Assembly (NCBI GenBank): GCA_028279725.1
Contig: JANQNE010000001.1
Coordinates: 92,726-156,725, forward strand
Reading direction: 5' to 3'
Source: Candidatus Nanoarchaeia archaeon
GTDB lineage: Archaea > Nanobdellota > Nanobdellia > Woesearchaeales > JANQNE01
Length of the DNA: 64,000 nt
Positions 42,551-53,100 of this stretch are shown piece by piece. The notes beneath the pieces are model-generated. The model made no database searches and was not told the origin of the DNA. It was given only the letters and a program-made list of their open reading frames with translations. Made by a program: the position numbers and the translations under genes. The first letter of the stretch is position 1, and each line of letters starts with the position of its first letter.

Positions 42551-43405
42551 ATGGCAAAAAAACTAAATGTTGGCGGTCAGGCAGTGATTGAAGGAGTTAT
42601 GATGAAGACTGACAACAACTTAGCGATATGCGTCAGGAATGAAAAAGGAAAGATCATAACAAAGAAAGATAAGCTGAAGAAAAAAAATAAGTTCTTTAAG
42701 CTGCCTTTTATCAGGGGAATTCTTAATCTTATTGAGATGATGGTCTTAGGGATAAAAGGCCTTATATGGAGCGGAAACCAGGTCATGGAAGAAGAGGAAG
42801 AGTTCACGGTAAAGGAACTAGTTTTTGTCCTGACGACATCGATGCTTTTTGTAGTTGGATTTTTCATAGTGCTTCCTTATTACTTGACTAAATTAGTCGT
42901 AGATAAAGGATTCTTGTTCAACCTGATAGACGGAGCGATAAGGATCTTAGTCTTTATTGCATACATCCTGATCATATCATTGATGGATGATGTAAGAAGA
43001 TTATTTCAGAATCATGGGGCAGAACATAAAGCTGTCAACTGTTATGAATCAGATAAACCTCTGACAGTACAGAATGCAAAGAAATTCTCAACACTTCACA
43101 TAAGATGCGGAACAAGTTTTATCATAATCGTTTTGATAATAGCGATAGTGATCTTCTCAGTTATAACAACAGAGATCTGGTGGATGAATCTGTTGCTTAG
43201 GGTCTTATTGATTCCTGTCATTGCATCAGTAAGTTATGAACTGTTAAAATTAAGCGCAAAGCATGAGAAAAATATTATAGTAAGAGCACTAACAGCACCA
43301 GGCATATGGCTTCAGAAGATAACTACAAGAAAGCCCGATACAAAACAAGTAGAGGTTGCAGTAAGGGTCCTTAAGACTGTCCTGCAAATGGAAAAGCTTA
43401 AATAA
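42551..43405 (+). CDS. DUF1385 membrane protein (YqhQ-like)
   Basis: 284 aa. The start LNVGGQAVIEGVMMKTDNN is the family signature. Three to four transmembrane helices follow, with a FQNHGAEHKAVNCYESDKPLTVQNAKKFSTLHIRCGTSF block containing His and Cys residues that may bind metal. The family is widespread in bacteria with no firm function. AATACTTATTAAG lies about 27 nt upstream. Confidence 0.88.
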   Translation: MAKKLNVGGQAVIEGVMMKTDNNLAICVRNEKGKIITKKDKLKKKNKFFKLPFIRGILNLIEMMVLGIKGLIWSGNQVMEEEEEFTVKELVFVLTTSMLFVVGFFIVLPYYLTKLVVDKGFLFNLIDGAIRILVFIAYILIISLMDDVRRLFQNHGAEHKAVNCYESDKPLTVQNAKKFSTLHIRCGTSFIIIVLIIAIVIFSVITTEIWWMNLLLRVLLIPVIASVSYELLKLSAKHEKNIIVRALTAPGIWLQKITTRKPDTKQVEVAVRVLKTVLQMEKLK

Positions 43406-43443
43406 ATAAAATCCAAAAGATTAGATAAAAGAGGTGGCTTCAC

Positions 43444-43725
43444 ATGACAAAGAAAAAATCAAAAAAGCCAGCAAGAAGGTCTTATATGAAACCAGTCGTA
43501 AAAAAGAAGCATGAGGCTGGATGGCTGAGCATCATAAAGATCGGCGTAATTGCTGCGATAATATATCTTGTATTAGCATTGATATTTGGGTATGGTGGAT
43601 TGTTATCTATCCCTCAGTTGCTGATGAATGCAGTCCAGGTTGGAGTTTTGATAATTATCGTGATAATATTCATCGTCGGATTGATAACGATAAGCGAGAA
43701 CACATCTATGGAAGTAAGAAAGTAA
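43444..43725 (+). CDS. Small two-helix membrane protein
   Basis: 93 aa. Strongly basic first 27 residues, then two transmembrane helices (about 29-50 and 60-82). AGAGGTGG lies 7 nt before the ATG. No known family; probably in the DUF1385 transcript (38 nt apart). Confidence 0.65.
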   Translation: MTKKKSKKPARRSYMKPVVKKKHEAGWLSIIKIGVIAAIIYLVLALIFGYGGLLSIPQLLMNAVQVGVLIIIVIIFIVGLITISENTSMEVRK

Positions 43726-43764
43726 AATTCTTACTTTTTCTTTTAGTTTTACAGGGGTGTAGGC

Positions 43765-44343
43765 ATGATACAAAAGATAAAAGATCTTATGAAAGTGAAG
43801 AGTCTTGTAGATGACAATATCAAAGAAGTAAAAGAAGAGAAAAAAGAGATCGCAAAACTGAAGAAAGACATTACTGAGACTAGAGATGCAACTAAGAAAG
43901 CTATTGAGACCATATCAAGATTAGAAAAAAGACAGAATGAGTTCTTAGATAAGCTTGATAAAAACTTACAATCTATAGAGAACAGCAGGAATAATTTTGA
44001 AGAGCAGATAAAGGACTTCAAGCTGCAAAAGACAAACATGGAAAGAAAGATGTTTGAAAAATCTGACGGAGAGTTAAATAAGCATCTTGAAAGGATAAAG
44101 ACTGATGTCAACAGCTATAATGAGCTGAAAAGAGAGATGACAGCTATAAACAATACAGTCGTAAAATTAGATGAAGAGATAAAGAAATTCCTGGAGATTA
44201 GCAAAAATATCAAAGCAAAAGATTATTCATTGGAAAGATATGCTAAAGAGCTTTCTAAAAGAGATAATGAAAAATTAGAACTGATGAAGAAGATCGATGC
44301 TTTGGAAAGGCTGATAGGAAGAGAAAGAAGAAGAAAATTCTAA
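43765..44343 (+). CDS. Coiled-coil protein (192 aa)
   Basis: Nearly all helix, with heptad-like Leu/Ile spacing and Lys/Glu pairs throughout, no hydrophobic helix and no Cys. GGGGTG before the ATG serves as ribosome-binding site. A structural role is likely but unknown. Convergent with the next gene, overlapping its stop by 4 nt. Confidence 0.65.
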   Translation: MIQKIKDLMKVKSLVDDNIKEVKEEKKEIAKLKKDITETRDATKKAIETISRLEKRQNEFLDKLDKNLQSIENSRNNFEEQIKDFKLQKTNMERKMFEKSDGELNKHLERIKTDVNSYNELKREMTAINNTVVKLDEEIKKFLEISKNIKAKDYSLERYAKELSKRDNEKLELMKKIDALERLIGRERRRKF

Positions 44344-44582
44344 GCGCTTGGAGGAGGATCAGTTCTTGGTGGAAGTTTCTGTATAGGGAACTTGATTATC
44401 TTGTTCTCTAGATCACCGGAAGCTTGTTCTTTCTTAAGCTCATCATGTGTTGGAGTAAAAAGAACTGAACGTGTATTTTTCCAACGTTCCATATCTTCCA
44501 GATCCTTTTTCATAACATAACTCATAGCTTTTTCAATAGCATAATTATACAGTTTCTTAAAATAATAACCAGGACTTTTCAT
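44340..44582 (-). CDS. Hypothetical protein (80 aa)
   Basis: Amphipathic helical first half (SPGYYFKKLYNYAIEKAMSYVMKKDLEDM), charged middle and Pro-rich end (KLPPRTDPPPSA). No motif recognised. Kept as a gene because the frame fills the gap with coding-like composition. Confidence 0.5.
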   Translation of the reverse strand: MKSPGYYFKKLYNYAIEKAMSYVMKKDLEDMERWKNTRSVLFTPTHDELKKEQASGDLENKIIKFPIQKLPPRTDPPPSA

Positions 44583-44966
44583 AAAAAGCTGTTAATCTAT
44601 CTCGGTTAATAAAATTTCCCTATGCTTTTTCTGTACATTTTTTATGCTAGTTCTGCCTTTTTCACTATTTTTTCCAACTGCAACAATTCAGATTTATGCT
44701 TTATAAGTACATATTTAGTACAAAAAATAGTAAACTTTAAATACAACAAAAAATTGTGAAAGATTATAATTTTTATTAATTTCACGTACTTGGGGGGTAA
44801 AATAACTATTAAAAAACAGATTTAAGCCTGTTTTGCATACTTTTTTGTTTTTCGGGGGATGTTGAAGGCTTTTTTCATGTAATATTTTATATTTACTTAG
44901 ATAATTAGTTGGGGGGTGTAGTTTTTCCTTAAAACTACATGACTGACCCATAAAAGAGGGGTTTAG
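44583..44966 (+). promoter_or_regulatory. AT-rich control region upstream of the RHH genes
   Basis: CTTTATAAG (44700) and CTTTAAATAC (44735-44744) are likely TATA elements. TAGTACAAA (44716-44724) sits right upstream of the second and recurs at 45058-45066 and 45334-45342. Three G6/G5 runs (44791, 44853, 44912) precede tiny frames such as ATGTTGAAGG. It could be a long regulated leader. No gene seen. Confidence 0.45.
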
Positions 44967-45404
44967 TTGAAAAAAAGAGATGATCAAAGTTGTTTAAGTT
45001 ATAGTGCTAGCTATACTTCAGAATCTCCTTCTAACCAAAAAGTATTTGTGCTAAATATAGTACAAATATTGCATATTAAAAGTATAATTAAAGTATTTAA
45101 TAAGCATATAAAAAGTATAAAAAAGTACATCATTAATACCCTTAATGAGTATATCTCAGGTACTAAAAAGTACACTAGAAATACTCCAAAGAGTATAATT
45201 AAACCCCAAAAAGTGTCCAAAAACAACATTTCTAATACATTTTTTAGGCCATCAAAACCAACAACACAAGCTTTCTGGCCTGTTTTGAGCAAGTATAAGC
45301 ATAATGCAAACATTTATAAAGAAAAACATATTTTAGTACAAATAGTGGATAAATTAATACATTATTTATCCACATCTTGGCGCAAGTGTTTGGAGTATAT
45401 TTGG
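44967..45404 (+). CDS. Doubtful ORF upstream of and in frame with RHH gene 1
   Basis: An open frame from TTG 44967 (GAGGGG 8 nt upstream) runs into RHH1 without a stop. Its product would be rich in Lys, Ile, Asn and Tyr and is made of near-repeats of the AGTATA/AGTAC-type DNA motif, unlike neighbouring genes. GTACT-AAAA-AGTAC (45160-45173) is a perfect inverted repeat inside it. I think it is mainly leader or operator DNA, but a fused N-terminal extension of RHH1 cannot be ruled out. Confidence 0.3.
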
Positions 45405-45575
45405 ATGAAGAGTATACAGATACGTATTAGTGTTAGTCACGAAATAAACGATATTCTCGATAGGGTCAGCTCTAGGCTCGGTAAAAACAAATCAACTTTA
45501 GCTCGTGAACTAATGGAGCAAAAACTCTACGATCTTAATCTTATACAAAAGAGGTTGAATAATCTAGAATGGTAA
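45405..45575 (+). CDS. Ribbon-helix-helix transcriptional regulator 1
   Basis: 56 aa. The beta strand SIQIRISV is followed by two helices EINDILDRVSSRLGKNKSTLARELMEQKL, the MetJ/Arc-type RHH fold that binds DNA as a dimer. It is a paralogue of the gene 90 nt downstream (about 60% identical by eye). No toxin partner is nearby. Likely controls this locus, perhaps through the repeated TAGTACAAA sites upstream. Confidence 0.8.
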   Translation: MKSIQIRISVSHEINDILDRVSSRLGKNKSTLARELMEQKLYDLNLIQKRLNNLEW

Positions 45576-45597
45576 AAAATAATGCGAGGGGGCAAGA

Positions 45598-45666
45598 TTG
45601 ACTAAGAGGACTTTTTGCGAAGCAAAAATGTCGTCTGCTTTTAGTCAAATTTTTGCAAAAATTTGA
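45598..45666 (+). promoter_or_regulatory. Overlapping hairpins at the RHH2 start (repeat family 2, copy H)
   Basis: TTGACTAA (45598-45605) can pair with TTAGTCAA (45641-45648), enclosing hairpin GACTTTTTGC-GAA-GCAAAAATGTC (45609-45632). The right arm also belongs to a 22-nt perfect palindrome, 45645-45666 (TCAAATTTTT/AAAAATTTGA), whose last base is the A of the RHH2 ATG. The two foldings exclude each other. Confidence 0.6.
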
Positions 45667-45839
45667 TGGTAAAAAGTGTTCAGATCAGGATTTCTGTAAG
45701 CGCTCAGATAGATGAAATTCTTTCAAGAGTTGCAAAGAAACTTGGCAAGAACAAATCTATGCTTGCAAGAGAACTGATGGAACAGAAGATGTATGATCTT
45801 GAACTTATACAGAGAGGGTTAAAAAATATTGAGTTTTGA
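45666..45839 (+). CDS. Ribbon-helix-helix transcriptional regulator 2
   Basis: 57 aa: VKSVQIRISVSAQIDEILSRVAKKLGKNKSMLARELMEQKM. Same fold as regulator 1. The start codon is the edge of a perfect palindrome, so translation could be repressed by folding. The stop is 2 nt before the protease ATG, linking it to the large surface genes. Confidence 0.85.
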   Translation: MVKSVQIRISVSAQIDEILSRVAKKLGKNKSMLARELMEQKMYDLELIQRGLKNIEF

Positions 45840-45841
45840 AA

Positions 45842-48800
45842 ATGGAAAATAAAAAGATAAACAAAAAAGCAGCTGTTGCAACCGGTGCAGCTATAGTGGG
45901 TATTTTCTTAGTATTAGCAGCAGGAGTTTTCATCTCAAACTTTAATGAAGGTATCAGCGGCTTTGCTGTAACCCAGTTCACGATAATGGGTGTTACAGTT
46001 GAGTCAGACAGGGCAGGTTATGCTTGTTTCCCTCAATGTACTGCTTATGTCAACGTAACAAACACAAACACAACCTTAGCTTTAGGCTCTCCTTATAATG
46101 TAACATTGTTCAACGTAGTTGATGAGACTGGAAATGTTATCAACTTCACATCTGTTGAAGAGTTTAACGGATCTGAATGGGTTATGCTTGATCATATTGC
46201 AGAAGATACATACTATGCAGAAAATCATCCTTTTGTACTGGACACTTATCAGTTCAGAGCGGTGATCGAAGCTGATGCATTCATCAGCGCTAAATGGAAC
46301 TTCACTATGCAGGTCCAGAAAGGATTCATAGTAGAGAATTTCACATTAGATCCTTACATAGATTCTATCGTTTTAGTTGATCCTGCTAACGACACTTCTA
46401 TAACTTACCAGAATTTTACATTCTTCTATATTTCATCTCTCGACGCATCACAGAACTGTTCATTATACCTGGATGGTTCTGTGGTTGCGTCAAATGCTTC
46501 TACTGCTAACGCGACAAACACAACATTCTCAATTTCACAAAGCTTAGGCGATCATTATTGGAAGATAGGGTGCACTAATTCAAACAATGAGACTGGATTC
46601 AGCGAAGAAAGAAACATAACATTTGCTTTGATACCTTATGGTGCAGATTCTTATGAAGATGATGACAACTATTCAACTGCAACATTGATTGAAGTTAATG
46701 GAACAGAGCAGCAGCACACATTCTCACCTCCTGCAGATCAGGATTGGATAAAATTCTCTGCTTCAGCAGGATCAAGATATCTGATAGAGACTTTAGACCT
46801 TTCAAATTCAGCTGACACTGTTATGTATCTTTATGACACAGACGGAACAACTATTATCGCATCCGATGACGACGGGTCATTAGAAGAATATGCATCTGCA
46901 ATATTATTTACACCAACTTCATCCGGAACTTATTATGCTAAGATGGTTGACTGGGATTCAGGAGCTGACAACGGAAGCTATAGTGTAAAAGTTACAGAAA
47001 AAGGACGTTTAGTTCCTTATCTTATCTCTCCAGCTTCAAACATCTCAGTTATACAGAACAGGACATTCACTGTTTCAACTGGAGTAAGTTGTGTTGGCGG
47101 AGAATGTGATGATGTAGAAGCAACCTTAGATCCAAAAGAAAGAGGAGTTAACAAAAAGCTTCTTAAGATGCTTGAAGACGAAGGCCAGGCAAGGGTCATC
47201 ATAAAATTAAAAGATACAGAAGTTAAAGAAGATAAAAAAGCAAGAAGAGCTGCAGTTTCCGAATCAATAGAGCAGAGATTAGATGAGAGAAAACAGAGGG
47301 TTGCAAGAAAACAGGAAGTATTGCTGTCAAAACTAGATCTTGATCAGCCTTCAGGAAAGAAAAAAGGAAGAGCAAGAGCTGGAGTGTCATCTGCAAAAGA
47401 TTTCAAGCTTAACAAAAGATACAACACAGTAAATGCGATGTCAGGATTTATCACTAAAAAAGGATTTGATAAATTAGCAAATGATTCTGATGTTGAAGAG
47501 ATAATAATTGATACAAGAGTTGGTGTTTCTTTAGATGCAAGTGTTCCAAAGATAAATGCAGATGATGTATGGAATGTCCAGGTTGAAGGTACTAACATAA
47601 CAGGAGCTGGCCAGACAGTATGCGTAATAGACACAGGAATCAATTATGGGCATGCTGACTTTGGCGGAAATGCAACTTTCCCTAACATAAAGGTTATTGG
47701 AGGCTATGACTTTGTCAACTCTGATGCAGATCCTCTTGATGATCATGGCCATGGTTCACATGTAGCAGGAATTGTAGCTTCAGAAGACTCAACTTACAAA
47801 GGAGTTGCTCCTGACGCAAAGCTTGTAGCGATAAAATCATTAGATAGCTCAGGCGGCGGATGGACATCAGACATTGTTGCTGGAATAGACTGGTGTGTAA
47901 ACAATGCATCTGCTTTCAATATCTCAGTAATATCCATGAGCTTAGGAGATAAAGGAAACAGATCAGTCCCATGTGATGATTCATCTTATACAGATTCAGT
48001 TGCAGCTGCAGTACAGCAGGGAATATTGGTTGTTGCAGCTTCAGGAAATGAAGGTTATGGAGCTTCAAATCCTCCTGGAATAAATTCACCAGCTTGTGTT
48101 TCAGATGTATTTTCAGTAGGTTCAACAACAGATGCAGATGCAATATCTTCCTTCACTAATAGAGATTTCATCTTAGATGTATTAGCTCCTGGTTCTCAGA
48201 TAATGGCAACTGATTATTCTGGAACTCATACTAATAAAGATGGAACTTCAATGGCAACACCTCATGTTGCTGGTGCAGCTGCTTTACTGCAGCAGTACTA
48301 TAAGTTAGAGAGAGAACAGAACATATCAACTTCAGAATTAAAGCACTTATTGAAATTCCACGGAACTTCAATAACAGATTCAGGAATGACATTCAACAGG
48401 ATTGATGTCCTTGATTCATTGGGTGCAAAAGGAGATGTTCCAACTATCATTGGTGCAGAACCTTTCTTTACAACCTCATCAAATCCTTATGATTGCGGAG
48501 ATATGACTGCAGGCCAATCATGTAATTACACCTGGACTGTCAATGCAACAGGAGATATTGACACCTCCTGGAAGTTCTTTACAATATATGAAGCAGAATA
48601 TGATTATAATATAACTCCTTCATTCTATGTATCCATTATGGGAGTTCCTCCTCCAGCTTTCATCAATGTAACTTATCCTGTGAACGAATCTATACTTGCT
48701 CCAGGAACAACATCAACTTGGGTCAATATAACGACAAATGAAACAGCTGAATGCAGATATTCATTGACAACATCAGATTTTAATTTCACAGCAGCATCTG

Positions 48801-50131
48801 TCTTCACAAATACTGATTCAACAGATCATTCATTCAACTTCTCTGGATTATCTGGAGGAAACACATATTCACTTTATTACAAATGCAATGCATCTGGAAA
48901 TATCAATAGTCCTGGTGTCTATCATAGGTTCAGCGTAAATGCAACACCTGTTGTTCCAGTTAATGACACAGATGGAGATGGAGTTAATGATACAGCAGAT
49001 ACATTAGATGGAAATCTCTCTGATGTTACTGTTGATAATGTTATATTGAATATAACGATAGATGGAAGCGATAATCTTTCACAGGCATTTACAGGAGTAA
49101 AATCATTAGAGTTCTTAGATAATAATACTAAATTAGTTTCATTTAATTATAACTTCTCTGAACAGGACCTAAACTTATCAGCGATAACTATTGAGCAAAA
49201 TAATGATTCTGCTTCAAAAGCTTATGTTTTAGTCTCTGGTTTGAACTTGACTTCAGGTCAGACAAAGTCATTGTTTGTTGATCCAATATTAAATTCATCT
49301 AAGTTCTGTATAAAAGATGCAGAAGTAAGTTCAATTACAGAAGTTTCAGATTCATGTACTGCTATAGGAGAGACCCTGATATCTTGTCCTGGTTCTTCAG
49401 GATCCTACACTTGCGCCATGAGTGGTGGAAAATACAACATATCTGGTCTTTCTTATTCAGCAGTTATAGAATACAACGGAACTACATTGTCTATCTGGGA
49501 TACAACAGATTCTGAAACTAAGTACTTGAACCAAAACATAACATTCTATGCAAACTACACAGATGTTTCTGATAATCCGATCAACACAACTTGTGAGATA
49601 AGATTCAACACAACAGGAACTTATGGATCTTTTGTAAACATGACTTTCAACAGCCAGATACACACATATATTACATCATTCAACACATCAGGCACTTTCT
49701 ATTACAACATCAGGTGCGATTCATTGAATACCACAGACGACTTTACAGTTTATACACTAAACCAAACATCACCTATTGTCAACTTTGGTTCATTAGTTAT
49801 TAATTTCAATGAAGATAGCTATAATGACACCCTTAATCTTTCAGATTATGTCATGGATGCAAACGATAATGTTGAAGACCTAACTTGGACTTACACAGGA
49901 AATACATACCTGGATATTTCAATTACAAACAAGATTGTAAATTTCTCAGCAGAGCATGATTGGTACGGCTCTGAAGATATAACTTTCACAGCAACAGATC
50001 CTTCATCACAGGCTGGATCTGATTCACTGAATATCACAGTCATCGCTGTCAACGATCCGCCAAGAAAGGCAGATTATTTGACAAGATTTGCGAACGGTCT
50101 CAAAGAGATCGTTCTGGAGTTCATAGAATGA
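45842..50131 (+). CDS. Large secreted subtilisin-like serine protease
   Basis: 1,429 aa. N-terminal signal anchor (AAVATGAAIVGIFLVLAAGVFIS), beta-rich region, a PPC-type domain (about residues 265-385, ADSYEDDDNYSTA ... DWIKFSASAGSRYLI), propeptide-like inhibitor, then the S8 catalytic domain with Asp597 (CVIDTGINYGHADF), His637 (DHGHGSHVAG) and Ser803 (GTSMATPHVAG). C-terminal Ig/cadherin-like repeats, a DTDGDGVNDTADT calcium-type motif and many Asn-x-Ser/Thr sites follow. Probably on the cell surface or secreted; may mature its neighbours. It overlaps the next frame by ATGA. Confidence 0.9.
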   Translation: MENKKINKKAAVATGAAIVGIFLVLAAGVFISNFNEGISGFAVTQFTIMGVTVESDRAGYACFPQCTAYVNVTNTNTTLALGSPYNVTLFNVVDETGNVINFTSVEEFNGSEWVMLDHIAEDTYYAENHPFVLDTYQFRAVIEADAFISAKWNFTMQVQKGFIVENFTLDPYIDSIVLVDPANDTSITYQNFTFFYISSLDASQNCSLYLDGSVVASNASTANATNTTFSISQSLGDHYWKIGCTNSNNETGFSEERNITFALIPYGADSYEDDDNYSTATLIEVNGTEQQHTFSPPADQDWIKFSASAGSRYLIETLDLSNSADTVMYLYDTDGTTIIASDDDGSLEEYASAILFTPTSSGTYYAKMVDWDSGADNGSYSVKVTEKGRLVPYLISPASNISVIQNRTFTVSTGVSCVGGECDDVEATLDPKERGVNKKLLKMLEDEGQARVIIKLKDTEVKEDKKARRAAVSESIEQRLDERKQRVARKQEVLLSKLDLDQPSGKKKGRARAGVSSAKDFKLNKRYNTVNAMSGFITKKGFDKLANDSDVEEIIIDTRVGVSLDASVPKINADDVWNVQVEGTNITGAGQTVCVIDTGINYGHADFGGNATFPNIKVIGGYDFVNSDADPLDDHGHGSHVAGIVASEDSTYKGVAPDAKLVAIKSLDSSGGGWTSDIVAGIDWCVNNASAFNISVISMSLGDKGNRSVPCDDSSYTDSVAAAVQQGILVVAASGNEGYGASNPPGINSPACVSDVFSVGSTTDADAISSFTNRDFILDVLAPGSQIMATDYSGTHTNKDGTSMATPHVAGAAALLQQYYKLEREQNISTSELKHLLKFHGTSITDSGMTFNRIDVLDSLGAKGDVPTIIGAEPFFTTSSNPYDCGDMTAGQSCNYTWTVNATGDIDTSWKFFTIYEAEYDYNITPSFYVSIMGVPPPAFINVTYPVNESILAPGTTSTWVNITTNETAECRYSLTTSDFNFTAASVFTNTDSTDHSFNFSGLSGGNTYSLYYKCNASGNINSPGVYHRFSVNATPVVPVNDTDGDGVNDTADTLDGNLSDVTVDNVILNITIDGSDNLSQAFTGVKSLEFLDNNTKLVSFNYNFSEQDLNLSAITIEQNNDSASKAYVLVSGLNLTSGQTKSLFVDPILNSSKFCIKDAEVSSITEVSDSCTAIGETLISCPGSSGSYTCAMSGGKYNISGLSYSAVIEYNGTTLSIWDTTDSETKYLNQNITFYANYTDVSDNPINTTCEIRFNTTGTYGSFVNMTFNSQIHTYITSFNTSGTFYYNIRCDSLNTTDDFTVYTLNQTSPIVNFGSLVINFNEDSYNDTLNLSDYVMDANDNVEDLTWTYTGNTYLDISITNKIVNFSAEHDWYGSEDITFTATDPSSQAGSDSLNITVIAVNDPPRKADYLTRFANGLKEIVLEFIE

Positions 50132-50157
50132 AAATCAAACAAGGAGGAATGAAAAAA

Positions 50158-53100
50158 ATGAGGAGAGGAATTTTGTACATAGCATTGCTGCTGCTAACTG
50201 TTAGCCTTGCATCAGCTGCAATGACTACAAAACTAAGTTTGCAGGGAGAAGCTAGAACATCATCTGGTGATGTGATCTCAAGCGGAGATCTTCGTGTGTT
50301 AGTCGATGACGAAAATTCCTGTAGCGGCAGCTCTCCTCTCCTAAACCAAACATATGCAAGCGCTATAGTAAACAGCAGATTCGATGAATTACTTACACTC
50401 TCCTTGAACTACAACGATGATTATTACCTTTGTTTGTATGTAAACAACGAACAGGTCGGAGGACCTTACACATTCCGAGGAGGCCAAGGTGAAATTAACA
50501 CAGAAGACTTAGCAGATAGTTCAATCACTGGCTCAGATATCAGTACTTCAACGACACTAGACATTGCTGGCTTAGATATTACAGATAGTTCAGACTCTAC
50601 AAGTCAAGTTGCAATACAAGGACCTGCCAGTACAACAAAACTTCACTTAGGACAATTCAGTGATGGTTCTTACTTGTTCAATAATTATTTTTACAATTCT
50701 GGCCACACAACTGATAATTCATCACTCGGAAGCACAGGAATAATCTTCGATACTGCAGGGATAGATTTCCAATATGCTGCAGCTTCAGCAACACCTTCCA
50801 GACAGACAGCAATGAAGATAGATTCATCAGGCAACGTCGGCATCGGAACAACATCCCCAAGTGAGAAGCTGTATATCCAGGATGGAAATATCATGCTTAA
50901 CAGAAATACTGCAACTTATGGCAGTAACATCACTCTAGCCGCTTATCCGACAGGTTCTGGTCAGCAAGCAGGAGGTATCAATTTCCATCAGCTTCATGGT
51001 GGAGGTCCAGGTGTTGTTGGAAGGATCGAAGCTCTATGGGAATCTGGCGCAGCAGATGTTTATGAAACATCTATGGTATTTTCAACTCGTCCGGATATTA
51101 GCAGCAGTGTTCAGGAAAGGATGAGAATAACATCAACAGGCAACGTCGGCATCGGAACAACATCCCCGATAGGTAAGTTACATGTTGCTGGAGCTCCAGG
51201 AAGCATCTGGTTACAGAATACTGCAGCAAACGGAAGATCTTGGAGGATAGGTGAAGAAGAAAATGCAGGGAAGCTGACAATATATGACAACAATGCCACA
51301 GCTTATCGTATGACAATTGATTCTACTGGTAAAGTTGGAATCGGAACAACTTCACCAGGAAATACTCTTGAAGTAAAAGGTTCATCTAATGGCGGAGGTA
51401 TAACTATCAGAGAATCAGATGGAGGATATGATGCAATTAATTTTAGTGGATATGATTCTAATGGTAGGATAGATATTTTTTCAGGAGGAACTGGTGAAAG
51501 GATTGTATTAAATCCCCAAGGACATTCTTATTTTTACGGCCCAGGCAAATTAGGCATCGGAACAAAAAGCCCAGGAGCTTTGCTAACCATAAACAAATCA
51601 ACAGCTTCAGTCACTGGAGATGCTATGCATCTTTCTCTTTGGGATAGCAGTGCAACAACTGGTAACAGAATTGGAATATCTTTCTCAGGAAATGCTGTTC
51701 AGGCACGTAACAGGGCAGGAATCTGGATGGAAAGTAAAACAAATGGAAATGAAGGTGATCTTGTCTTTGCAACCAGATTTGCTGAGGACGGAACTCAGCT
51801 TCAGACAACAGATGAAAAGATGAGGATAACTTCTGGAGGCAAAGTAGGAATAGGCAACACAGCTCCTGAGAGAAATCTGGAGATCTCAAATAATGGTAAT
51901 GAATATGCTGGAGCAAGGTTTAGTTATTTTGGCACTACTGGTTATAGCCCTTATCTGGAATTTGTCAGGTCAAACAGCACTACAATAGATGTAGAATCAA
52001 CGACTGGAGATGGCGATGTTCTAGGAGTCATCAGTTTCAAAGGACACAACACAGGTAACCAAGATTGGGGTGGTTCTGTTATAAGAACAATCCAGGATGG
52101 TCCTACTGTAGGTTCAAATGTTCCAGCAAGCATGGAACTGTATACTTACGGAGCAACATGGACAAACAATAATCAGCTTTATCTTGACACTTCAGGAAAT
52201 ATAGGGATAGGAACATCAGATCCAGGAAATGGCGGTTTCGCTACAGGTGGAAAACCTACATTACATCTAAAAGGAACTGTTCCTGCATTATCTTTTGAAG
52301 ATACAAGTGATAATCATAATTGGTCAATACAGGCTCAAGATAAATTTGAGATTGTAGATGTTGATGATTCAATTACAAGAAGATTTGTGATAGATGCAGC
52401 AGGAGATGTAGGAATTGGAACAACAAACCCAGCAGGAAGATTAGAAATCCACCAAGGAACAGACACAGATAGTTATGCTGGCTTAGTTATTGATGGAACT
52501 GCCCAGATGACTACAAGGATGTATCTTAACAATACAGATTTCATCATAAACAGAGGAGGAACTGATGTTATGGCAATACAGAATGATGGAAACGTAGGTA
52601 TCGGAACTAATAATCCACAAGTAGAGCTTCATGTAAACGCGTCAACAACTCCCGAGATTCAGCTTACAGAAGGAGGGAGCAGTGGAAGGATAAGGATGGT
52701 CATAGACGGAGGTGGAGATCCAGAGATCCAGTTGAGGAACAGTTCTGGAACAAACAGAGCAATAATCCACTCAGATGGAGTTTCTTATTTCAATGGCGGT
52801 AATGTCGGCATAGGAACAACTTCACCAGACCAGCTTCTTACAGTAGCAGGAACTTCTGGTGCAATTAGAGTAGAACGTCAGGATATAACACGTGGTAACC
52901 ATGCAAGAAATATTTTCTTAGCAGGAAATGGGGAATCAGATTCAGATGGTCTTTACTACAATGTTCTTCTAGAAGAAAATAATTCATATGATTCATGGGT
53001 TGAATACATGATCTCTGGTGGAGGTTATGGTGCAACTGCCGGAAGAAGAGCTGGTATGAGATGGTACACTCAAGGAAGCGGTGATGTCGGTCATCTAAGA

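Noticed and set aside
44715..44987. Minus-strand 90-codon frame in the RHH control region
   Set aside because: Made of AT-rich leader DNA with no ribosome-binding site; low complexity.
45405..45839. Toxin-antitoxin module based on the RHH genes
   Set aside because: No small toxin gene is adjacent; both small genes are RHH paralogues and the next gene is a secreted protease.
47017..48143. Minus-strand frames antisense to the protease
   Set aside because: Shadows of the plus-strand coding sequence, Ser- or Leu-rich by codon complement.
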